From Pterois miles (Eukaryota; Chordata; Actinopteri; Perciformes; Scorpaenidae): a stretch of 64,000 bases of DNA. The stretch covers positions 2,017,501-2,081,500 of the forward strand of contig CAMQGK010000328.1 in assembly GCA_947000775.1 (NCBI GenBank), written 5' to 3'. The notes beneath the pieces were generated by a model. The model was not told where the DNA came from. It made no database searches and saw only the letters and a list, made by a program, of their open reading frames with translations. How positions within the stretch are numbered: the first letter of the stretch is position 1; each line of letters starts with the position of its first letter. Made by a program: the position numbers and the translations under genes. Positions 37,948 through 45,134 of this stretch are shown piece by piece.

Positions 37948-40900
37948 AAAAAAAAAAAAAATTTTTTATTTATTTTTATTTTTTTTATAAAAAAAAAATA
38001 GTGCATATAGCCTCCTGTAGTGGACGTCAGTTGTCTTTTATAGCCTGATTCCCTTTCAAGAGGTAGACAACACATTTGGCACACTTTGGGTAACCAAGTG
38101 ACAAAATGGAGAGCCCCCCCGGTCTTTTCCTAAAAAAAAAATTTGTAAATTTTTTTATTTTTTTTTTTTTTTTTTTTGTTTTGGTTTAGTTTTCCTAAAG
38201 GAGTTGTTGAATGAGTTCGTGCATCTCTGTGCATGACATCACCTATATAATGGTTTCCCCCCTTCAAATCAAAACATTTAAGGATAAAAATGTAAATTTT
38301 TCCTTTGGTTCATCACAGTTTACTCAGGCAGAGTAACAATCACAATGTTACTGACACTTGAGATTATTTCTTCCCCATCCAGAGATCAGGATGATGCATA
38401 TAGACCTGGTAGTTTTATTATTATATATATTATTTTTTGTATGTCCGTCTAGGTGAACCACATCTTCCAGCACTCTAGGGCTTGAGAGGCTAATAAATTA
38501 AGGAAAGAGAAAACTCCTTACCCAGGAAGTACCAGGCCAGTGTGGCTGCTGCGCCTGTGAGGATGATGATGATGAGGAAGGCCAGGAGACATTTACAGGT
38601 CTGGGCCTTCCTGTTGGGAGGAGCCACAGCTTGGCTACCAGTGTCTGCCTGTGGAGAACAGACAAAACTTTGAAGTTGTTTGGGTTTAAAATATAAAATC
38701 ATCCATGTAAAACCCGTTCTGAGGTGTCTTGTCTGACTGAGGGAATGTTCAGGCCGCTGAGATGGTTTCCCACTGGTTTATGTTTAACTGCAGGGTGAAA
38801 TCTGTCCTTAGACAACATGATCTCAACAGTTAATATTATTTTAAAATGATTTTACATGTTTTCACTTTTCACAATTTTTACATGTTTCATAACTAAGTAA
38901 CTACTGATTTAGTTCTATATTCCCATTAGTTATATATTTAGTCTAATTTATTTCCTTGTTATCTTCTATATTAATTACAAAATGACATTACCCAAGAATT
39001 GTGGCTGCTGATGAATAAGGAATCATTTAATTTTCATAGTAGTAAAATATATTTTTTGCTTTCAAAACACCGAGTGTATGTCTGTACCATGTACGGTCAG
39101 TTTGTGAATTTGTTTGTAAATTGTTCCACTAATGATTAGTAGTCATGTCTGTAATGTTAAATCCAGCAGTATATTCCAACCAGGTCCAATGAGGACACTA
39201 GGGGAGATGCTGCTCCACTCAACCTGCCATTCAAGCGGTAATGTACCCTGTCGTGGATGCACCTGATTGGTCCCTGGTTCTCTGCTCGCCATTTCAAACT
39301 GGAAACAATATGGCGGCCTGCTTGTAAACGTCCTGTTATTCTGTCTACAACGCACCGAAATTTTAAGAGAGAAATAGGCGATGCCACTGCTGAATCACCT
39401 TTCATTTAGAGCTAGATCACTGAGTTTAACAGCTTGGTCCAAGTTTCATGAGTCGGACACGTCACGCCGGACCTGATTTGCATAGGAATGAATGAATAGG
39501 AAGCGCTGAGACCCCCTTCGTCACCAGTGAGTGGAACCCCCCCCCCCCGAAAACATAAACAAACGACTATTCCCACCTTTTCATTTTAAAAAAGTAACAC
39601 GCAGTGAGGAAACTCCAACACTCGACTGACCCATTGTGTGACTTCATCACTTCTTTCACTTCCCGTTCATTGCCAAACGTAAGCAGCCATGCAATGCATT
39701 CTGGTAGCGAGGTCTAATCTACTTTATGCAAATCAGAGAAATCTGGCACAACTCGCTGCCTCTGGAAACTCCCTAGAAATGTTTAAACTAACCATTTGTC
39801 GATCCCAAATGAAGACAGAACCGTGTGGCTTATCTCGGTGAACTATTTTTGTAATATAAGAGAATAAAGTTTCCAAACCAGCTGCCATGTTGGTTCTGGT
39901 TTGAAGGCTGGGAGCAACAGCCCACAGAGGAAAGCATTCGTCCAATCAGGTGCCTAGTGTGTCGTCTCTTGATAGCCAATTAAAGCTTCAGTAGGCAGTA
40001 TATTTTTGGCATCACAGGACAAAAAGTCCATAATAACCTTTCAGCATATTGTAATTCAAGTGCTCTGAGAGAAAACTAGACTTCTGCACCTCCTCTGTTG
40101 TCAGGATTTAAAAAATCTAGCCTCTGACGGGAGACTTTGGCCAATCACAGGTCATTTCAGAGAGAGAGTTTTCCTGTTGCTGTTGGCTCTGCTTCAGCTG
40201 GTGCTGGGGTCACACATTTTCTCACTTTACATCTAAACAGTAATTACAAGATGTTTTTAGATGAGGCAAGAAGTAGACATTACAGTAGCAGAGTATTAAT
40301 TCGTATTTGATGCATAGTTTGACTGATTGGGTTTCAGGGTGATTGACAGCTGGCTCTCATTGATGGAAGCTGGACAGCTGACTCCAGATCAGCTCTGGTT
40401 GTTTTCTTCGAGTCTGTGAAATCTTGCAGATGTCATTAGGAGCACCGTAGGACTCTGATTCACTGTCTCATGCTCTGCTGTCAGGATATGGTGACTGTTT
40501 TTTTTTTTTTTTTTTTTATAAAAATAACTTTTTAAAATCATATTTGCTCCATTTCTGCTCTCTGCAGCTTTAAGCCTCTAATGCTGGGAAGCAATCCCTC
40601 ACGATAAAAAACACCCTGTGTATATATATAATACTTGAAAACTTCAGTGTCAGGTGACATGACTGGAGGGCTACAACCTGTTTCACATCTGTATGTAATA
40701 GTTGTCCCAGACTTTGATTTGTGCCCTGAGTGGAGTTCCCCTTTAAGGCTATCAGAGTGCATGGGAAGACATTTAGAATAAACCGAGCGAGGCTCATCCA
40801 CCGAAGACGAACACATGACAGGAAGGGGTTTTAAGTAAGGAAACTGAAAACCAGGCACATTTCAGCTGCACCAACAAGCCTTGAGCTGAAGGCTTTCAGA

Positions 40901-41080
40901 TAGATACAGCTTTAGTCCTGCTGGATTAATTAGTTTAGTTTACTCTAACAAATCCACATAAATCTGAAGATACTGAGTGTGAAGCTGTTTTCTAGTATTA
41001 CTGACCCCATGGTTCAAAGAAGCAGGTGTGACCCCCTGGTCACATGAAATCGACTTCGTAGAGCCGTGGCCGAGCGCCAT
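20813..41080 (-). CDS. tmprss6: TMPRSS6 (matriptase-2), type II transmembrane serine protease; whole gene, 17 exons
   Basis: In vertebrates matriptase-2 sits in the plasma membrane of hepatocytes and cleaves hemojuvelin, which lowers BMP signalling and hepcidin. The exons give, in order, a short cytoplasmic tail, one membrane helix (about residues 46-67), an SEA-like stalk (68-190), CUB1 (191-304), CUB2 (305-426), three LDLa modules (426-536) and a trypsin-like domain (536-784). The activation site reads SSR|IVGG. The catalytic residues are His (26526-26528), Asp (25792-25794) and Ser (20966-20968). An Asp six residues before Ser (KDACQGDSGG) predicts cleavage after Arg or Lys. All intron phases agree and the exons sum to 785 codons, close to the roughly 800 residues of the human protein. 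The first exon is less certain than the rest. IL2RB follows upstream on the same strand, as in human. TMPRSS6 is preferred over matriptase-1 (ST14), which has four LDLa modules. Confidence 0.95.
21335..21580 (+). repeat. interspersed repeat 3' end with (TTA)n(GTA)n tail
   Basis: Ends TATGAAAGGTGCTATACAAA then ACTTTATTATT repeats, a 3' end common in teleost retroelements. It lies in the last TMPRSS6 intron. Confidence 0.65.
22774..22910 (-). CDS. tmprss6: TMPRSS6 exon 16: protease, up to the specificity loop
   Basis: Encodes STSNVLQKVDVRLVSEEACV, then VTPRMLCAGYRSGGKDACQ. The NVLQKVDV, TPRMLCAGY and KDACQ motifs are standard for S1A proteases. The Asp of KDACQ forms the base of the trypsin-like S1 pocket. 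The ~1.8-kb intron between here and the last exon contains simple repeats. Confidence 0.96.
23439..23462 (+). repeat. short interstitial telomeric repeat, (TTAGGG)4
   Basis: Four perfect TTAGGG units in a TMPRSS6 intron, with non-repetitive sequence on both sides. Confidence 0.9.
25130..25400 (+). repeat. unnamed dispersed repeat, copy 1
   Basis: Shares TTCAAGCGGT, ATGGCGGCCTGCT, GAGAAATAGG and TGGTCCAAGTTTC with 39228-39485 in the same order and orientation. It is intronic in TMPRSS6. Confidence 0.7.
25650..25927 (-). CDS. tmprss6: TMPRSS6 exon 15: protease middle part, catalytic Asp
   Basis: Encodes FYSPSVWTVYLGKLLLNP, then IHLHQYYDDETKDYDLALLK and LEPGLLCWVTGWGSLREGG. The catalytic Asp lies in YDLALL (25792-25794). 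The CWVTGWG motif closes the first half of the fold. At 278 bp it is the longest exon of the gene. Flanks are CTTCAG and GTGAGA. Confidence 0.97.
26509..26677 (-). CDS. tmprss6: TMPRSS6 exon 14: activation site and catalytic His
   Basis: Encodes DCGLRQFSSR|IVGGTNATEG, then EWPWQASLQVRGTHICGGAL and WVVSAAHCF. This contains the pro-region cysteine that would tether the cleaved chain, the Arg|Ile activation bond (26648/26649) and the catalytic His in SAAHC (26526-26528). The donor is GTAAGC. Confidence 0.97.
26800..27440 (+). repeat. interspersed repeat fragments in TMPRSS6 intron
   Basis: TACCTTGTGATTGACAGGTCG followed by GTGTTGTCTGGTCT matches 61145-61195. 27370-27420 resembles the end of the 5230-5915 element. 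Boundaries are approximate. Confidence 0.5.
27551..27667 (-). CDS. tmprss6: TMPRSS6 exon 13: LDLa module 3
   Basis: Encodes VQCTDMTYVCADGTCLKKPN, then PECDFVTDCPDASDEMHC. The CLKKPNPECD stretch and DCPDASDE box match the third LDLa repeat of matriptase-2. Flanks are TGTCCAG and GTGAGA. Confidence 0.95.
27880..28345 (+). repeat. dispersed repeat R3, copy in TMPRSS6 intron
   Basis: Contains CCCTTGACCTCTGACCTCCA, TTACAGACATGCCCACTTTA and GACACACTGACAGCTGTTGT, which recur at 54450-54830 and, reversed, at 51750-52090. Confidence 0.8.
28515..29893 (-). repeat. 1.4-kb TGATG/CATCA minisatellite in TMPRSS6 intron 12
   Basis: Tandem TGTGATG units mixed with GTGTGTGTATG spacers on the plus strand; on the gene strand CATCA and ACACACCATCA. 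It starts about 20 bp after the LDLa2 donor. The gene strand is G-poor and has no stop in two frames, so long false frames (about 490 and 527 codons, His/Thr/Ser/Ile-rich) cross it. Confidence 0.97.
29913..30026 (-). CDS. tmprss6: TMPRSS6 exon 12: LDLa module 2
   Basis: Encodes YQCPEDSQCVDYYKVCDQL, then PDCPEATDEMNCTD, with the DCPEATDE calcium-binding box. The acceptor is TTTCAG and the donor GTAACA. The donor lies about 20 bp from the edge of a 1.4-kb minisatellite, and the exon reading frame stays open into that repeat. Confidence 0.95.
30765..30960 (+). repeat. fragment of the 48.5-49.0 kb element family
   Basis: Shares GTGTCCTGTGTGAAACTGG-type sequence, CTTCCATACTTCAACCC and CCTAACCAAGTGG with 48605-48900. 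Confidence 0.6.
31121..31219 (-). CDS. tmprss6: TMPRSS6 exon 11: LDLa module 1
   Basis: Encodes CPGQFLCTINGLCVPACDG, then IKDCPNGLDERNC: six cysteines plus the acidic calcium-binding DCPNGLDE signature. The acceptor AG follows directly on a (TG)n tract of the sense strand, so the polypyrimidine tract is an alternating TG run rather than a T/C run. Confidence 0.95.
31221..31303 (+). repeat. (CA)n(ATACA)n compound microsatellite at a splice acceptor
   Basis: About 26 CA units followed by about six CAATA units. It directly abuts the LDLa1 exon acceptor on the gene strand. Confidence 0.97.
31385..31527 (-). CDS. tmprss6: TMPRSS6 exon 10: CUB2, end
   Basis: Encodes LCGTRGLQPYNERLFLLSTT, then VVMTSEVSLTGPGLQLHYRV and FNLSD. 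The RLCG..LQPY.ER and SLTGPG...HY patterns match the family. The acceptor is CCCTCAG and the donor GTAAGC. Confidence 0.94.
32303..32412 (-). CDS. tmprss6: TMPRSS6 exon 9: CUB2, middle
   Basis: Encodes TPSVMMGLSLEFEGYELSRA, then GYNQACTQGQWIIQNRR. The C-TQGQW-x-IQNRR stretch is nearly invariant in matriptase-2. The exon is too short and too interrupted by flanking stops to stand out as a long reading frame. Flanks are GATTCCAG and GTAGGC. Confidence 0.94.
33004..33116 (-). CDS. tmprss6: TMPRSS6 exon 8: CUB2, first part
   Basis: Encodes DCNSTIELRAVSGVQGTLRT, then PFFPSYYPPDTNCTWSFT. The TP.FPSYY.P.T.C.W stretch is the classic CUB opening. It ends in phase 0 at GTAAGA. Confidence 0.95.
33274..33410 (-). 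CDS. tmprss6: TMPRSS6 exon 7: CUB1, second half
   Basis: Encodes VYGCSRQERLVRVLSSGEW, then MTVVWKQGLYNYKDPFSLSA. The VYGCSRQE and VVWK.GL..Y.DPF motifs are diagnostic of matriptase-2. The acceptor is GTCCTCAG and the donor GTAAGA. Confidence 0.96.
33739..33943 (-). CDS. tmprss6: TMPRSS6 exon 6: CUB1, first half
   Basis: Encodes CYRYQRVVSSSPVALRGPD, then SSCMWHLQAAPGAQLELHME and CRDRLLVYNSL...LITS. This has the Cys...Cys-x-Trp and Cys-Arg-Asp-x-Leu-x-Val/Met-Tyr pattern of CUB domains and of this protein. It is bounded by CCACCAG and GTGAGT. Confidence 0.95.
35030..35187 (-). CDS. tmprss6: TMPRSS6 exon 5: end of SEA-like stalk
   Basis: Encodes EGSVVAHFWIVMSVPGS and a helical stretch ending LPSLSVS. 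The EGS...HFW core corresponds to the EGP...FFW core of the human protein. Flanks are TTCTGCAG and GTGAGA. Phases match both neighbours. Confidence 0.93.
36671..36738 (-). CDS. tmprss6: TMPRSS6 exon 4: SEA-like stalk
   Basis: A 68-bp exon encoding VKKILKGSSLSRYFNYTTVF and AFG. The (Y)FNYTTVFAFG stretch matches the family pattern around an asparagine-linked glycosylation site (NYT). The acceptor is TTTCAG and the donor GTACGT. Confidence 0.92.
36820..36962 (-). CDS. tmprss6: TMPRSS6 exon 3: start of SEA-like stalk
   Basis: Encodes YRVWVLEPRVQEQYSAYL followed by ILNRNFSADLSSHNS, which aligns with the start of the matriptase-2 SEA region. The acceptor is CAG at 36963-36965 and the donor GTGAGC at 36819. 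It leaves phase 0. Confidence 0.93.
37776..38000 (+). repeat. long A-rich low-complexity tract
   Basis: Over 200 bases of nearly pure A broken by single G, C or T, ending in a T-rich patch. A T run follows at 38150-38177. It is intronic in TMPRSS6. Homopolymer lengths may be assembly-dependent. Confidence 0.95.
38522..38648 (-). CDS. tmprss6: TMPRSS6 exon 2: membrane anchor
   Basis: The exon has a clean acceptor (TTCTCCACAG) and donor (GTAAGG). It encodes a basic and cysteine-containing juxtamembrane stretch (NRKAQTCKC) followed by a hydrophobic helix (LLAFLIIIILTGAAATLAWYF). The basic residues on the N-terminal side fit a type II topology. It ends in phase 1 and joins the next exon as a Glu codon. 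Confidence 0.9.
39228..39485 (+). repeat. unnamed dispersed repeat, copy 2
   Basis: Matches 25130-25400 as described there. It lies in the first TMPRSS6 intron. Confidence 0.7.
40010..40310 (+). repeat. dispersed repeat R4, copy 1
   Basis: TAATAACCTTTCAGCATATTG, GGGAGACTTTGGCCAATCAC and AACAGTAATTACAAGATGTTT recur at 48055-48345 and, in part, at 50185-50280. Confidence 0.8.
41006..41080 (-). CDS. tmprss6: TMPRSS6 candidate first coding exon (cytoplasmic tail, 25 codons)
   Basis: The ATG at 41080 lies in a good initiation context (GCAATGG) and opens 25 codons beginning MALGHGSTK. A GT donor (GTCAGT) then falls exactly in the phase 0 that the next exon requires. A TATATAA box lies about 80 bp upstream. 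The donor is weak and I cannot confirm homology of this poorly conserved tail. A different start exon elsewhere in 38.7-44 kb remains possible. Confidence 0.45.
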
Positions 41081-41158
41081 TGCATCACTGCGCGTCCTTT
41101 GCTCCTTGAGAAATCATTTCACTGTCCATCGGGGCTCATTGATGACTTTCCAGTTCTG

Positions 41159-41165
41159 TTATATA
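41159..41165 (-). promoter_or_regulatory. TATA box upstream of candidate TMPRSS6 exon 1
   Basis: TATATAA on the minus strand, 79 bp before the candidate ATG. This fits a transcription start near 41.13 kb and a 5' leader of about 50 bases. It is the main support for placing exon 1 here. No other core promoter element was recognised. Confidence 0.4.
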
Positions 41166-41169
41166 GCAT

Positions 41170-43880
41170 CTCTGTTAAGCATGTAACCAGACATGTTGCT
41201 CCAACAGAGAACGGCTCCCTCTGTTTGTAAGTCCAAAGGTAAAAAAAAAAAAAAAAAAAAAGTCAATCAATATTTCCCAAAGCTTGTTTGGATCGGCTCA
41301 TTGCTTAGAAATAGATGAGTTAACGCTAGAGTGGAATAAAACCAAAATACATCCACAAAGTCATAACTTCTGGCTAAATGTCACAGACAGGTTGTATCGT
41401 AGAGCACTTCGTCGTCTGAAAGGAGCAGCAGGTAAGCACAGGTACGCTGATGTCACTAATCATTACCCAGCAACAGTGATGCTCCCAGTCGACTCCCCGC
41501 CTGCACTGGTAAATCTACCGGGGATGAAGCAGAGTCAGGCTATTTATGCACTCCGCTCGTTTCCCAGAGTTCATTTCACTTTCCATGCAAACAAGAAATC
41601 CCAGCGGGCCTTAAAGTGAGTTTGCTGCACAGAGGCTGAGCCAGAGACTCATGAGCATCTACCTCATTTATTCTTTCTGAGGTTGTAAACACATAAATGT
41701 GCTGTAAGCAATACACCAGTTGTTTTATAAATTAAGAAATGGTTTAAAATAACCATACCTTACTTCATCACATTTGATTATTTTCTCCTTTTTATTTGGG
41801 ATTTTCTTACAAACAAATTAACTTCCTCACTCATAATATTCACACTTTTCATCATTGCATACAACAAAACAAGTGGTTTGAGAAATGAACGGCAACAGTA
41901 GAACACTTTTCGTTGTACGTTTCCCTTTGATAATATATTTTCATGAACATTAATAAAAACGTTGAATATTTTTCCTGAAATATTATACAGAAATCAATAA
42001 CTTATACATCTTCACAGTCAGTACCTTAATATAGCTGCCATACATTGCTAAAGATTATACATGCTGTATATACTGTATATTGTACATGTGATGCCGTTAC
42101 AGTATTTGACGTGACTGTGTCACTGTGTTGTTTCTATGAACCAGCAGAGGACACACACTGATCTATAAGCACAGGAGAGACTCCTCAAACATGTCTGTTA
42201 ACTCCAGAGGGCAACAATAAAAGAGGAGAAGCACAAGACGACTGTGACCTGCTGTAAATTGTGCAGGTTTCAAAACGAGGGTTAGGGTTAGGGTTAGGGT
42301 TAGGGTTAGCCCTAACCCTAACCCTAACCCTAACCCTAACCCAAAACAAAGGTTTTGCAGACACTTTATGAGGTAGGAAATACATTCAGCATGTCTGTTT
42401 GCCTTGTACGCTGGGTGGCAAATCGATGACTCTGTACAACGACAACAAAATGCCTTCATGAGTCATCATGAATCAGTCAGGCTACTATGACGGGCCCTCA
42501 TATGTTCAAAAAATATCTAAAAATGATCACAGAGCCAGGTGAGGGAGTTCATATTCGGAGAAAAATTCAGATATCAAAGTTGTGAGTTATGGGAAAAAAA
42601 TTACAAATTTGCATGAAAAAAAAGAGAGGCTAAAAAACTCATCGTACCACAGACGCCACTGTTAGACACGGTGCTGACGTGAGCCTCCAATGAGGACAAA
42701 ACTGTGGTGACGCCAGCTGTCGTCTGAATGTCATTCCTCCCAAAGTGGTGATAGCTGACGGTATTTGAGTGAGTTGGGAGTGAGAACGGGTTGGTTGATA
42801 AGTTGAGGATGGCCTCTGGATGCATTTCTTTCATGTTCTTTCTGTGTTGTTTTACAAATGTAATATATATGACATCTGTCTGCACTTGATCCTCATGGTA
42901 GACCTGTTATAGGTTTTATTTTGCCAATGCGTTATCAGATAAATCCTAAAGATTTCGAAGATGCCGAATGTCCTCAAGGTTACCGAAACATGTTTTTGTT
43001 TACATGACATGTTAACATGAATAAATACTAATAAAATTAATATGTCCAGTATATATTGAACTTGACAGCTCATCTTACCGCGGTCTGTGTTGTGAGTGAA
43101 GTGAATATTATATATCTAATATTTCTCTTAAATTGACTTGTGAATTTCTTACTTTAATTTCAGAGACAATCTGTTTTTTTCTCCTAATATTAGCACTTTT
43201 TTTGTTCTTTATCTGAAATAGTCCTAATACGGCGTCATAGATGTGTGAAAAGAGAAACTACTTTTTTTTTTTTTACCATCAAATACAATCCTCTTATTTC
43301 TGCTGGACAAAATGCCTTTGCACATCTAAATATTTGTCAAAAAATGTACTTTTGCATTTGACTTAATCTGCATATATACACCCTTTAAACATCTCCTTTA
43401 AATGTCTCTAAGTTTAATCCTGGTCAAAGGAGTGAGACCATTCACACAGTTGTTTCATCATTACAAGTGATGGCGTTTCAACAATTTTAATTGGATTGTA
43501 ATGAAACTTATGTTCAGGTCTGAGTGCACGATATCTCCATTGAGTTTAATCAGGGTTGCTCAAAGACAAATTGAGTTTGGGCTTATTTCCCTCTAAGCCT
43601 CGCCCTTTGCAAAGACTTTTTGATTGATAGCGGCCATATTTTTTGATCGATCTTGCTCATTTATTAAAGAAATGTGTATCCAAGTCCCACAAGGCTGATA
43701 CATAATTTGGTGTCAGACCTTTATGGTCAAAGAGGCTTTTTGTTAGAGCACGTGGTGCTGGATATGTGTGAGCAGCATGGCTTTACTATAATCTTGTTTT
43801 TGGGCATTAATTACAGCACCAGCATGTGGCCACTGGAGTCATATTTCTTGGGAAGCATTAAGCAGCATTATTGGGCTGTT
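41170..43880. other. TMPRSS6-IL2RB intergenic region
   Basis: About 2.7 kb between the candidate TMPRSS6 promoter and the IL2RB poly(A) site. Apart from the telomeric palindrome and a T run at 43262, no feature is recognised. The 111-codon plus frame at 41284 has no family resemblance. Confidence 0.5.
42279..42342. repeat. head-to-head interstitial telomeric repeat
   Basis: Five perfect GGGTTA units (42279-42308), one G, then five perfect CCCTAA units plus CCC (42310-42342). The arms can pair over 30 bp with a four-base loop. The flanks are ordinary sequence. Confidence 0.97.
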
Positions 43881-43885
43881 TCATG

Positions 43886-43891
43886 TTTATT
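43886..43891 (-). terminator. candidate poly(A) signal of IL2RB
   Basis: TTTATT on the plus strand gives AATAAA on the gene strand, about 225 bp past the stop codon. No other candidate lies nearer. Confidence 0.4.
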
Positions 43892-44114
43892 GCTCATTAC
43901 AGTTCACAGCAATTTGAGCCGCGGCATAAGACGAGAAATAATAATAAACTCTTTGTGATAAGAAACCTGAAAACAGTGTAGAAACATACATTCGTGAACC
44001 TGTCTTTGAGTGTTTAACATTGAGCGTTAACTGAATGTCCATATGGTGTTGAGAACAAACTGACTCTGGCTGTCAGGCTGTTATGATACTACATACTGTA
44101 CTGTACAGCATTTC

Positions 44115-45134
44115 TTAGCTGTCATCCTGTCTTACCGACATATATCCATCACCAGAGGGCTCCACCGACCTGTTAGTTGACATTAGAGCGAGCCTCTCAA
44201 GTAAATGACTTGGCTGAGGAGGCAGAGCTGGACTCAAACTTGGCCCAGAGAAGTTCAGCGGCTGTGGTGAGAAAAAGGGCAAGGAGCATGGTGAGGTACT
44301 GGCAGGAGGAGGAGGAATCAGGAGGCTGGTGGATTCAGTGGATTTCTCAGCGTCCTCCAGGCTCTCCTCCTGACTCACCTGCTCCTCGCCCCCGCTACTA
44401 ATGCCTGATTCCAGGCTAGGGAGCTCAGCGCTGTCAGCCTGCAGCTTCTGGACTTGCTCGTAACCGGAACAAACCTGCATGGACCCTTTGCCAAAAACAC
44501 CTCCACTGCCTCCAAACAACCTCTGAATAACTGCATCTTTTCCATTCCCTGCCTCCCGCTCCTCCTCGCCTTCAGGCCCCTCATCAGTCACATTGATGCT
44601 ATCTACCTCCAGGCTCTCTTGACTGACCTCCTCGCCACTGCACACGCCTGAATCTAGACTCTGGAGCCTGGCACGCTCGACTTGGAGCTTCTCAACCTTC
44701 TCATAGTCTGAAATTACCAGCATAAGCTCACTGTTGTTGCTGCCTTTGGACAACAGCTCACGGATCTCCACTTCTTTCCCTCTCACTTCATCCCCATCTT
44801 GTTCTTCATTTTCACCTTTGGCTTGACCACCAACAGGCCCATAAGGCGTATCGGCGGCGCAGGGTGCCAGATTCCCTGCAGTGAGGGAGGAAACAGGAGG
44901 AGGAGGAGGAGGAGGAGGAGGAGGAGGAGGACACAGCTGGGAGTAACTGGGGTTGGAGAAGTTGGAACTGTTTGACCCATAGCTGCTTTCGCTTCTCATC
45001 TTCTCCAGCAGTGCCGCCTCCGGCCTGCAGGATGCGACAGCATCCACAGAGGAGGTTACCTCGACAGGGGCGATTTCCACCAGTTTATAGGGGGAATGAA
45101 AAGATTCGCTGGTGAAGTGAGGGCTCAACCAGTT
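44115..45134 (-). CDS. il2rb: IL2RB exon 9: cytoplasmic tail and stop
   Basis: About 339 codons. It opens NWLSPHFTSESFHSPYKLVE and ends DGYMSVRQDDS. The tail is acidic and Ser/Pro-rich. It has 12 consecutive prolines from a (CCT)n tract (44895-44930) and two copies of a segment starting S-x-Y-E-x-V-x-K-L (44607-44711 and 44355-44468). Tyrosines in SDYEKV, SGYEQV and GYMSV are candidate SH2 docking sites by position, not by test. The exon begins in phase 0 after TCTCTAG. Confidence 0.93.
   Translation of the reverse strand, partial: NWLSPHFTSESFHSPYKLVEIAPVEVTSSVDAVASCRPEAALLEKMRSESSYGSNSSNFSNPSYSQLCPPPPPPPPPPPPVSSLTAGNLAPCAADTPYGPVGGQAKGENEEQDGDEVRGKEVEIRELLSKGSNNSELMLVISDYEKVEKLQVERARLQSLDSGVCSGEEVSQESLEVDSINVTDEGPEGEEEREAGNGKDAVIQRLFGGSGGVFGKGSMQVCSGYEQVQKLQADSAELPSLESGISSGGEEQVSQEESLEDAEKSTESTSLLIPPPPASTSPCSLPFFSPQPLNFSGPSLSPALPPQPSHLLERLALMSTNRSVEPSGDGYMSVRQDDS

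Noticed and set aside
37696..38084. Lys-rich and Phe-rich frames
   Set aside because: Translations of a long A/T homopolymer tract.
44177..44651. Plus-strand and other-frame open readings over 44.1-45.0 kb
   Set aside because: Shadows of the IL2RB cytoplasmic-tail exon, which has family similarity and correct splice phase.
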